From: an uncultured Alphaproteobacteria bacterium
GTDB taxonomy: Bacteria > Pseudomonadota > Alphaproteobacteria > Rhodobacterales > Rhodobacteraceae
Reading direction: 5' to 3'
DNA length: 64,000 bases
Assembly: GCA_902556405.1 (NCBI GenBank)
Contig: CACDWF010000007.1
Span: 1-64,000, forward strand
Part shown: positions 37,155 to 44,706 of the stretch, piece by piece
How positions within the stretch are numbered: the first letter of the stretch is position 1
Layout of the letters: every line of letters starts with the position of its first letter
Notes under the pieces: model-generated
What the model saw: the letters and a program-made list of their open reading frames with translations, nothing else
Databases searched by the model: none
Told to the model about the DNA's origin: nothing
Made by a program: the position numbers and the translations under genes

Positions 37155-38329
37155 GGTCTTTCTATGGCCATTGCTAGACCCTCACCACCGCCTAAACAAA
37201 TAGCCGCAATACCTTTTTTCAAATTTCTTTTTTCTAATGCATTAAGTAGCGTCACAAGAATTCTAGCTCCTGAAGCTCCAATTGGATGTCCTAGAGCACA
37301 GGCACCACCGTTAACATTTATTTTTTCTCTAGGAATGTTTAGCTCCTTCATGAAACCCATAGGGACAACTGCGAAAGCTTCATTTACTTCCCACAAATCA
37401 ACTTCGTCTGCTGACCATCCTACTCTTTCTAGCAACTTCTTAGCAGCTGGAATAGGTGCTGTAGTAAACATTCCTGGCTTGTGGGCATGAACAGTATGTC
37501 CCAAAATTGTCGCTCGTACAGGAAGTGAAAGCTCGTTAGCTCTTTCTTCAGAGCTAACTAATAGTGCTGCTGCACCATCAGAAATTGAAGAAGAATTAGC
37601 TGCAGTAACTGTTCCATCTTTTTTGAATGCAGGCTTTAAATTTGGAATTTTTTCTGGTTGTGCATTCTTAGGCTGCTCGTCCTCATTAATGATTATGTCA
37701 CCCTTTCTTGTTTTAATAGTAACTGGTGAAATTTCTTTATCAAAGGCGTTCTCTTTTTGAGCACTTAGAGCATTATTTAACGAACCTATAGCATATTCAT
37801 CTTGCTGTTCTCTTGTGAATTGAAATAACTCAGCCGTATCTTCTGCATATGTGCCCATCAATCTTCCTGGCTCATAAGCATCTTCTAATCCGTCTAGGAA
37901 CATATGGTCATACATTTGCTGGTGACCAACACGTGCACCAACTCTCATTTTTGGAGAGAGATAAGGAGCGTTAGTCATACTCTCCATTCCACCCGCTGCT
38001 ACCAGCTCACTAGTTCCAGCTTTTATTTGATCGTGTGCGTATATAACAGACTTTAGACCTGATCCACACATCTTATTCAAAGTGACAGCAGGTACATTTT
38101 CGGAGAGACCTGCGTTAAAAGAGGCTTGTCTAGCAGGAGCTTGCCCTTGACCTGCTGACAAGACATTGCCCATTATGACTTCATCTATACTCTCGTTTTT
38201 AACACCAGCATTTTCTATTGCGCCTTTTATTGCTGCACCACCTAGCTCGGGCGCCGTCGCTTGGCTCATTTCACCATGAAAGCCTCCCATTGGTGTCCTT
38301 GAAGCTCCAACAATTACAACTTTTTTCAT
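37151..38329 (-). CDS. Acetyl-CoA acetyltransferase (thiolase)
   Basis: The 392-residue thiolase has nucleophile Cys88 in LNKMCGSGLKSV, active-site histidine in NVNGGACALGHPIGASGAR and the second cysteine in AICLGGGEG. It cleaves acetoacetyl-CoA or 2-methylacetoacetyl-CoA, or makes acetoacetyl-CoA. Acetoacetate released by both HMG-CoA lyase and the carnitine BKACE would re-enter here after CoA activation. It overlaps the SDR by 4 bp and follows the ligase-like gene after 13 bp. Confidence 0.94.
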   Translation of the reverse strand: MKKVVIVGASRTPMGGFHGEMSQATAPELGGAAIKGAIENAGVKNESIDEVIMGNVLSAGQGQAPARQASFNAGLSENVPAVTLNKMCGSGLKSVIYAHDQIKAGTSELVAAGGMESMTNAPYLSPKMRVGARVGHQQMYDHMFLDGLEDAYEPGRLMGTYAEDTAELFQFTREQQDEYAIGSLNNALSAQKENAFDKEISPVTIKTRKGDIIINEDEQPKNAQPEKIPNLKPAFKKDGTVTAANSSSISDGAAALLVSSEERANELSLPVRATILGHTVHAHKPGMFTTAPIPAAKKLLERVGWSADEVDLWEVNEAFAVVPMGFMKELNIPREKINVNGGACALGHPIGASGARILVTLLNALEKRNLKKGIAAICLGGGEGLAMAIERP

Positions 38330-38342
38330 TTTGACCCCCTAT

Positions 38343-39569
38343 CTAATCAAATGTTCTTTGGTCGTCTATTACCTTTCCATCATTGGGTAATGACCCAGGC
38401 GTGACTAATTGTACATCACCCTTAAGTTTAAGTATTTCCTTTATCATAGGATTGTAATCTTTATTCATATTACCTTCAATCTCTAAAAGTACAGTCATTA
38501 TGTCATTATTATCACTCCGCGTTACATTCACCCTAGCTTTTTTTATCTCTGATGATCTGCCAACTAAATCGGCAACTTGCTCAGGTCTAACGAACATGCC
38601 TTTTATTTTTGTTGTCTGGTCAGCTCTCCCGCGCCAACCAACAATCCTCATATTAGTCCTACCACAATCACTTTTCCCAGAAGCAACAGCCGACAAGTCG
38701 CCTGTTGCGAACCTGATCAGTGGATAATCTGGGTTTAAAGATGTTACTAGCACTTCTCCAATTTCCCCTTCTGCAACGGGATCGCCTGTACCCGGCGTTA
38801 CTATTTCAACGATAACGCCTTCATCAACAACCATAGGCGCATCCGCTATAGTCTCGTAAGCAACATTGCCTAAATCTGCAGTCCCATAATTTTGCAGACA
38901 CATAATTCCTCTATCTTTATAATTTTGTCTTGTTTTTGGAAAAAGAGGACCACCTCCCACAAGTGCTTTTTCAATCTTTGATAGATCTAGCCCTAGTTCA
39001 TCTCCCTTTTCTAAAATAATTTGCAGAAAATCAGGTACTCCTATGTAAGCTGTCACACCAATCTCGCTGGCAGCTCGCGCTTGTAGTTCTGTTTGTCCAG
39101 TACCAGCAGGAAATACTGTTGCACCTACAGCTAGTACACCCTGCTCGCTCAACATTCCAGCCGGCGTGAAATGATAAGAGAAACAGTTCTGGACAATGTC
39201 GCCTTTCCCTATTCCAGCCGCATTTAGCGCTCTGGCGGATCGCCACCAATCTTTTTTGACCATCCCTGGTTCGTAAATTGGTCCTGGAGACTGGAAAATT
39301 TGGTTCAAGTCTTGAACGGTCCCCGCTATCAATCCACCAAGAGGTGGATCTTGGGCTTGTAGTCTAACGAGTTCACTTTTCCTCAAAACTGGGAGTTTGG
39401 TCAAATCTTCTATTGAATTTATTTTACTGGGATCAACATCGGCCAGTATTTTACTAAACGCTTTAGAATTCTCTTTAGCGTTCTTTATCTGCAGCGGAAT
39501 TGATTTAGAAAGATCACTAGATCTTTCATCGTCAGACCTTGTCTCAAGTTTATCAAAGAACTCCCCCAT
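38343..39569 (-). CDS. Phenylacetate-CoA-ligase-like adenylate-forming enzyme
   Basis: This AMP-binding family protein of 408 residues is shorter than ordinary acyl-CoA synthetases and has the PaaK-like form. FSYHFTPAGMLSEQGVLAVGATVFPAGTGQTELQ covers the nucleotide region, and CLQNYGTADLGNVAYE the A5-type motif. PLIRFATGDLSAV and GWRGRADQTTKIKGMFVRPEQV are the C-terminal signatures. It sits 7 bp before livF, in a cluster that recurs in alphaproteobacteria: acyl-CoA synthetase, livGHM, binding protein, livF and PaaK-like ligase. An aromatic or branched acid imported by the transporter is a reasonable substrate, but the exact one cannot be read. Confidence 0.84.
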   Translation of the reverse strand: MGEFFDKLETRSDDERSSDLSKSIPLQIKNAKENSKAFSKILADVDPSKINSIEDLTKLPVLRKSELVRLQAQDPPLGGLIAGTVQDLNQIFQSPGPIYEPGMVKKDWWRSARALNAAGIGKGDIVQNCFSYHFTPAGMLSEQGVLAVGATVFPAGTGQTELQARAASEIGVTAYIGVPDFLQIILEKGDELGLDLSKIEKALVGGGPLFPKTRQNYKDRGIMCLQNYGTADLGNVAYETIADAPMVVDEGVIVEIVTPGTGDPVAEGEIGEVLVTSLNPDYPLIRFATGDLSAVASGKSDCGRTNMRIVGWRGRADQTTKIKGMFVRPEQVADLVGRSSEIKKARVNVTRSDNNDIMTVLLEIEGNMNKDYNPMIKEILKLKGDVQLVTPGSLPNDGKVIDDQRTFD

Positions 39570-39576
39570 AGACTTT

Positions 39577-40395
39577 TTACAGCCACCTTTTACGTCTGCG
39601 ATATGACTTAGTGTTTTTAAATGAGCTTCTTCCTTCCTCGGACATACCTAAATAAAATTCCTTAACATCTGGATTTTCTCTGAGTTCTTTTGCAGGGCCA
39701 TCCATAACTACCCGACCACTCTCCAATATATAACCTTTATGAGCATACTTTAATGCGACATTTGTATTTTGTTCAGCCAATAAAAAAGCAACGTTCTCTT
39801 TTTCATTTAACTGCTTAACAATTTCAAAGATTTCTTCAACAAGTTGAGGAGCCAGACCCATGCTTGGCTCATCAAGAAGAATTGTTTCCGGTTGGGACAT
39901 TAATGCTCGGCCGATTGCAACCATCTGTTGTTCTCCACCGGACGTATAACCTGCAAGTGATTTTCTTCTCTCTTTTAGTCTTGGAAAATAATTATAAACA
40001 AGATCTAGGCTTTCTTGTATTTCGCTTCCACTGACTTTACGCGTATATGCGCCAGTCAACAAATTCTCTTCTACAGTGAGATGCTCAAAACAGTGTCTAC
40101 CTTCCATAACTTGTATAACTCCGCTCCTCACCATATCGGCGGGATCCAAATCTTTAATTGACTCACCATTATACGATATCGTGCCCTTAGTTACTTCTCC
40201 TCGTTCGGACCGAAGCAAATTTGATACTGACTTTAATGTGGTGCTTTTTCCTGCTCCATTACCTCCCAGTAACGCTGTTATTCCACCTTTCTCCACAGTA
40301 AGACTTACCCCGCGCAAAACAAGGATAATATTGTTATAAACAACCTCTATGTTGCTTACATCTAAAAGAATTTCCTGATTTCTGTCATCAAACAT
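39577..40395 (-). CDS. livF: Branched-chain-type ABC transporter ATPase LivF
   Basis: This is one of the two ATPases of a HAAT-family importer, 272 residues. Walker A is GGNGAGKSTTL, the signature region is AGYTSGGEQQMVAIGRAL, and Walker B is ETILLDEPSMGL. The C-terminal tail is unusually basic (SFKNTKSYRRRKRWL). It is separated from the binding-protein gene by 61 bp containing a strong hairpin, so it may be expressed at a lower level than that gene. Confidence 0.92.
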   Translation of the reverse strand: MFDDRNQEILLDVSNIEVVYNNIILVLRGVSLTVEKGGITALLGGNGAGKSTTLKSVSNLLRSERGEVTKGTISYNGESIKDLDPADMVRSGVIQVMEGRHCFEHLTVEENLLTGAYTRKVSGSEIQESLDLVYNYFPRLKERRKSLAGYTSGGEQQMVAIGRALMSQPETILLDEPSMGLAPQLVEEIFEIVKQLNEKENVAFLLAEQNTNVALKYAHKGYILESGRVVMDGPAKELRENPDVKEFYLGMSEEGRSSFKNTKSYRRRKRWL

Positions 40396-40413
40396 TTTTT
40401 TAACCTTAATTAG

Positions 40414-40448
40414 ATTTGGCCCGCACCCCTAAGGCAAGCGGGCCAAAT
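40414..40448. terminator. Strong GC-rich hairpin between binding protein and livF
   Basis: ATTTGGCCCGC (40414-40424) pairs exactly over 11 bp with GCGGGCCAAAT (40438-40448) around a 13-base loop. It is the most stable stem I see in the window. The T-run sits on the plus-strand side; on the transcribed minus strand a clean U-tract does not follow. It is therefore probably an mRNA-stabilising or attenuating intercistronic hairpin that raises binding-protein levels over livF, as seen after many periplasmic binding-protein genes. Confidence 0.7.
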
Positions 40449-40456
40449 TTTTTAAT

Positions 40457-41749
40457 TTAGTTACACTTCTGCGTTGTCCATCCGGACTTATCAGAGACGT
40501 ACTTTTCAGCAGCAGCTGTAAGGAGCGGTTGAACAACATCTGTCATTGGCGGAATTAACCCGGTAATTCTCTTCCAATCAGATCCGTCCCACTGCTGAAC
40601 AAAGATAGATCCTCCGTTTTCGTGGTCAGCACATGATCCTATAACAGGTGCAGTAAAGCCTTCGAGACCAAGTTCCTTAAGCCGAGCCTCGTCTAGCTTA
40701 ATATTTTCTAGACCAAGGCGAACATCAGCTCCAGTAACATTCTTTTTACCAGTCATTTTCTGAGCAACCTCTATCGCCTCGGCAATGATGACCGCATTGA
40801 ACATACCTCTGTTGTAGAGAACTTTTCCTGGCATTCCCATTTCAGTTTTACTTCCTCCTGGCTTCACAACGTATTTAATCATGTCTTGTATTGCAGGAAA
40901 GTCAGTGCCTGTCGTGGTAAAGCTTGATGCAAGATATCCTTTAGCTTTTGAGCCAAGGGCTTGCGTATCAACGTGTGCTCCTGACCACCAATTTCCAATA
41001 AATCTATCTAGTGGAAATCTGGTTTTGGCTGCTTCTTTGATGGCTGTTGGGTTCATTGCACCCCAGCCCCACATGATTACCCAATCAGGTTTTTCTTTTC
41101 TGATCGTTAACCAATGTGACGACTGATTTTGCATCTCTTTACCTGCTACTGGCACATAAAGCGTTTCAAAACCCATCTTAGGACCCAACTCTTCAAGAAC
41201 CGGAATAGGCTCGCGTCCATAACCAACGTCTAGATAAAGGAACCCTATTTTCTTTCCCTTTAGGCCACCTTGACTTTCGATATATGACAAGATTGATGTC
41301 ATTTGTGACCAATAAGATGTGGGATAGTTAAATGCCCAAGGAAAAGTTTCTCCTTTTGCCGCAGCTGAAAGACCATAACCCATCGTCAAAATAGGCACTT
41401 CGTCTTCCGGAGCTTTCTGAAGAATTTGTAATGTTATACCAGTTGAGTTTGGAGTATGCACTAGAGCATTCTTTCCTCTGTATGATTCATAACACTCAAC
41501 ACCCACTTGCGCCTTGTATCCAGTTTCACACTCTTCGGCCTTAACCTTTACACCACCAATGCCGCCATCTCTTTCGTTTAACATTAAGAAGTAGTCCGTG
41601 AAACCATTCGCCATCATTGTACCGTTGGCTGCATACGGTCCAACGCGGTAGGTCATGTTTGGTACTAATAGTTCATCAGCAAAACTTAAGCTAACTGATG
41701 AAAAAGCGGTGCCTAACGCCATTACAGCACCAATAAAAAGTTTTTTCAT
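40457..41749 (-). CDS. Periplasmic substrate-binding protein of the HAAT (LivK-like) transporter
   Basis: The 430-residue protein starts with a signal peptide (MKKLFIGAVMALGTAFSSVSLSFA, cleaved before DE). It continues as a type I periplasmic binding fold. Conserved stretches include GGIGGVKVKAEECETGYKAQVGVECYESY and FGYGREPIPVLEELGPKMGFET-type sections. Longer than LivJ/LivK (about 370), it belongs to the group that travels with acyl-CoA synthetase and PaaK-like genes. GGGGAGAA precedes the ATG. Ligand is unknown; a branched-chain or aromatic acid or amide is possible. Confidence 0.88.
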   Translation of the reverse strand: MKKLFIGAVMALGTAFSSVSLSFADELLVPNMTYRVGPYAANGTMMANGFTDYFLMLNERDGGIGGVKVKAEECETGYKAQVGVECYESYRGKNALVHTPNSTGITLQILQKAPEDEVPILTMGYGLSAAAKGETFPWAFNYPTSYWSQMTSILSYIESQGGLKGKKIGFLYLDVGYGREPIPVLEELGPKMGFETLYVPVAGKEMQNQSSHWLTIRKEKPDWVIMWGWGAMNPTAIKEAAKTRFPLDRFIGNWWSGAHVDTQALGSKAKGYLASSFTTTGTDFPAIQDMIKYVVKPGGSKTEMGMPGKVLYNRGMFNAVIIAEAIEVAQKMTGKKNVTGADVRLGLENIKLDEARLKELGLEGFTAPVIGSCADHENGGSIFVQQWDGSDWKRITGLIPPMTDVVQPLLTAAAEKYVSDKSGWTTQKCN

Positions 41750-41769
41750 TTTGTTCTCCCCATAATGAA

Positions 41770-41784
41770 GCAGCTTTTAGCTGC
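41770..41784. promoter_or_regulatory. Short hairpin in the binding-protein leader
   Basis: GCAGCT-TTT-AGCTGC (41770-41784) lies about 25 bp upstream of the binding-protein start. A second pairing, TGAGCC/GGCTCA, spans about 41795-41826. The 101-bp leader between livM and the binding protein is thus structured and may carry its own promoter or processing site. Confidence 0.4.
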
Positions 41785-41850
41785 ATTTTTTTGTGAGCCA
41801 TATTTTCTTTTCGAAAGAGGGGCTCATATCCTCTCTCGAACTTCTGGGAA

Positions 41851-42939
41851 TTAATAGGGAAATGGCCATAACCTCAACTTTTGTTTCGTAATTTGCCATA
41901 ACCGAGCTAGCCCATGTGGTTCAACAATTAATATGACCACAATTGCTACTCCCAAAAATATTATCGAAAAGTTTTCCATTACAAATGCATCAAAGCCGAA
42001 TGCCGTCTTTCCAATTTCTTTAATTAAAACGGGTATTACCCAGACCAACGCAGCGCCCATGTAGCTGCCTGTAATTGATCCAAGTCCGCCAATTATTACC
42101 ATGAATAGATAAGTAAAGCTGTGATTTACATCGAAGCTTTCCACCTCAGCTGCGCCTAGCCAGAAAAAAACCATCAACGCACCAGATATTCCAATATAAA
42201 ATGAAGAAAAAGCAAATGCGGACAACTTAGCTGTCAAGGGTCGAACTCCTATTAGCTCAGCGGCAATATCCATATCCCTAATCATCATCCAAGAACGACC
42301 AATTCTCCCTCTTATAACATTTGAAGCAAGCCAAGTTAACAACACTAGCAACGTTAAGACTATAAAATATCTCGTCAAGGCATCCGACTGGGGCCCACTG
42401 ACAATAAGCCCAAACATTTCTTTATTAGTGCCCTCTATTCCACCACTATCATTGTAGTTATAGAGCCAAGCAACACGTATAAACGCCCATTCAAGAAAAA
42501 ACTGTGCAGCAAGAGTTGCCACAATCAAATAAAAACCTTTAATTTTTAAAGATGGCAAACCAAATATCATGCCCACTATTGCAGTGACAAGCCCTGATAA
42601 TATGACACATATAATTATATTCAGGTCCGGAAAGATTGTCATAATCTTATAACAACTGTAAGCTCCCACCCCCATAAAAGCGCCTGTACCCAACGAAATC
42701 TGGCCTGCAAAGCCCAAAAGAATGTTCAAACCAAGAGTTGTAATAGTAAAGATAAACACAGGGATCATAATCGCACCCATAGTGAATTCGAATGACAACC
42801 CTGGGATACCGAATAAAGGAATAAAGACGTATGCTATTACAAGAAGTATAGCTATTCCCACCTTATCTTCGGCTAAAGGGAACGCAGCTAATTCCTCTTT
42901 ATACTTTGACTTAAATTGGCCTGTCTCTCTGTAAAACAT
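41851..42939 (-). CDS. livM: ABC permease LivM
   Basis: This second permease of the HAAT importer has 362 residues with about ten hydrophobic segments. The signature LNILLGFAGQISLGTGAFMGVGAYSCYKI and the late GGLGSITGSYMGAALVWVIPV are characteristic. A soluble N-terminal tail precedes the first helix. The start is 4 bp after livH, and all transporter genes are co-directional. Confidence 0.93.
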   Translation of the reverse strand: MFYRETGQFKSKYKEELAAFPLAEDKVGIAILLVIAYVFIPLFGIPGLSFEFTMGAIMIPVFIFTITTLGLNILLGFAGQISLGTGAFMGVGAYSCYKIMTIFPDLNIIICVILSGLVTAIVGMIFGLPSLKIKGFYLIVATLAAQFFLEWAFIRVAWLYNYNDSGGIEGTNKEMFGLIVSGPQSDALTRYFIVLTLLVLLTWLASNVIRGRIGRSWMMIRDMDIAAELIGVRPLTAKLSAFAFSSFYIGISGALMVFFWLGAAEVESFDVNHSFTYLFMVIIGGLGSITGSYMGAALVWVIPVLIKEIGKTAFGFDAFVMENFSIIFLGVAIVVILIVEPHGLARLWQITKQKLRLWPFPY

Positions 42940-42943
42940 TCTA

Positions 42944-43900
42944 CTAAACCCTCTCTATAAGCTTGTCACCAAAGAGCCCCTGAGGTCTGTAGAGAAGAAA
43001 GACTAGTGCAATAACATATGCAAACCATCCTTCAACCCCACTTCCAAGCAGAGGTCCCCAATAAATTTCAAATATCTTTTCGCCTAACCCAATAATAAGT
43101 CCACCTATTATCGCTCCTTGTATCGAGGTAAAACCGCCAATTATCAAAACAGGCAATGCTTTAAAACCGATAATCTGAAGTGCAAACGAAACGTCGGATC
43201 TTGCTCCCCAAAATATTCCTGTAACTAAAGCCACTATACCCGCAACAAACCATACAATTACCCATATTTGGTTCAGAGAAATACCAACAGAAAGAGCCGC
43301 TTGGTGATCGTCAGCAACCGCTCTTAAGCCTCTACCAATTTTTGTTTTGCTAAAGAACACTGCCAAAATTACGATCATTATTACGGCAATAACTGCAGCT
43401 GAAACATCAATCATTTCGAAATACACTCCACCGCCAAACATCGGCCACTCAAGTGAACCGTTGGGGAACCCAAGTTCATTCACGATCATGGCGCTAGGCA
43501 CTCCTCCAAAAATCCACTGTGCCGCTCCTATAATAATAAATGTCAACCCTATAGTCGACATAAACAGAATATTACCATCCTGATTTACAAGTTGCCTAAG
43601 TATGAGACGTTCAACGAGCCAAGCTAAAATATAAAACATTATCAAAACAAGAATCACACTTATCCAAGCAGGAATGCCCAATTTGTAAAAGCTTACCAGT
43701 GACAGCGCTGCTAAAACAACGAGGATGGGTTGCGAAAAGTTAAAAACTCCAGATGCCTTAAAAATAAGCACGAAACCAAGCGCTATAAGTCCATAAAGGG
43801 TTCCAGCCACAAAGCCGTCCCAAAGCGCCTGAATAAATAAGTCAGGGTAGGCCCCCATTTCAACGAAAGGCGCGATAAGTATTGCGTATAAAATTTCCAT
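42944..43900 (-). CDS. livH: ABC permease LivH
   Basis: This is the first permease of the importer, 318 residues with about eight membrane segments. LYGLIALGFVLIFKASGVFNFSQ is the LivH signature, followed by VADDHQAALSVGISLNQIW and the C-terminal GGFTSIQGAIIGGLIIGLGEKI. It overlaps livG by one base, indicating translational coupling. Confidence 0.93.
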   Translation of the reverse strand: MEILYAILIAPFVEMGAYPDLFIQALWDGFVAGTLYGLIALGFVLIFKASGVFNFSQPILVVLAALSLVSFYKLGIPAWISVILVLIMFYILAWLVERLILRQLVNQDGNILFMSTIGLTFIIIGAAQWIFGGVPSAMIVNELGFPNGSLEWPMFGGGVYFEMIDVSAAVIAVIMIVILAVFFSKTKIGRGLRAVADDHQAALSVGISLNQIWVIVWFVAGIVALVTGIFWGARSDVSFALQIIGFKALPVLIIGGFTSIQGAIIGGLIIGLGEKIFEIYWGPLLGSGVEGWFAYVIALVFLLYRPQGLFGDKLIERV

Positions 43901-44679
43901 CAGTGTGGTACTCCCAAATATGCGTCTATGACCGCTTGGTTAGATTGAACCTCCGCTGGGGTCCCATCAGCTAACAGCTTGCCGTAATCTAAAACAACAA
44001 CCCTATCAGCCAAATCCATAACAACAGCCATATCATGCTCGATTAACGCTATAGTCGTTCCAAACTCTTCATTTACATCTATTATAAACCTTGACATATC
44101 CTGTTTTTCTTCAACATTCATACCAGCCATTGGTTCATCGAGCAGCAAGATCTTTGGATCCATAGCAAGGGCACGCGCCAATTCTACGCGTTTCTGCAAT
44201 CCATACGGTAAGGACCCGACTGGGGTCTTTCGGATGTGGTTAATTTCCAAGAAATCAATTATTTCCTCGCATCTCCTTCTATGCTGAACCTCTTCATCGA
44301 TTGCCGGGCCGTAACGCAGCATTTGCCAAAAAAAGTTCTTATTCATTTTAAGCTGCCGCCCTGTCATTACGTTTTCAATCGTTGTCATCCCTTTAAACAA
44401 TGCGATGTTCTGAAATGTTCTCGCAATGCCAGTCTTTGCAATTTGGTATGGTTCCATGGAAGGCCTTTTTTCTCCATTAAACCAAACTTCACCCTCCTGT
44501 GGATGGTAGAAGCCGTTTATTACATTGAGCATAGAAGATTTACCCGCTCCATTAGGTCCTATTATTGCTCGTATCTCTCCCTCAAAAATGTTAAAGGATA
44601 CGTCTTGGATAGCAATAACGCCCCCAAACCGGAGATTGATATTTTTAACTTCCATTATTACTGAATTCTTTTCACTCAT
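43900..44679 (-). CDS. livG: ABC transporter ATPase LivG
   Basis: This is the other ATPase, 259 residues. It has Walker A GPNGAGKSSML, signature region SLPYGLQKRVELARALA and Walker B ILLLDEPMAGMN, followed by IEHDMAVVMDLADRVVVLDYG. It lies between the acyl-CoA synthetase (27 bp away) and livH. Confidence 0.94.
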   Translation of the reverse strand: MSEKNSVIMEVKNINLRFGGVIAIQDVSFNIFEGEIRAIIGPNGAGKSSMLNVINGFYHPQEGEVWFNGEKRPSMEPYQIAKTGIARTFQNIALFKGMTTIENVMTGRQLKMNKNFFWQMLRYGPAIDEEVQHRRRCEEIIDFLEINHIRKTPVGSLPYGLQKRVELARALAMDPKILLLDEPMAGMNVEEKQDMSRFIIDVNEEFGTTIALIEHDMAVVMDLADRVVVLDYGKLLADGTPAEVQSNQAVIDAYLGVPH

Positions 44680-44706
44680 AAGTTCACACCTTCATTTATC
44701 ACACAG

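Noticed and set aside
44236-44664. 142-residue open frame on the plus strand
   Set aside because: It lies entirely opposite livG, has no recognisable motif, and livG carries a full set of ATPase motifs on the other strand.
39577-44679. The HAAT transporter as a urea (Urt) transporter for the nearby urease
   Set aside because: It is linked to acyl-CoA synthetase and PaaK-like genes, not to ure genes, and the order and binding-protein type are those of the acid or amino-acid group.
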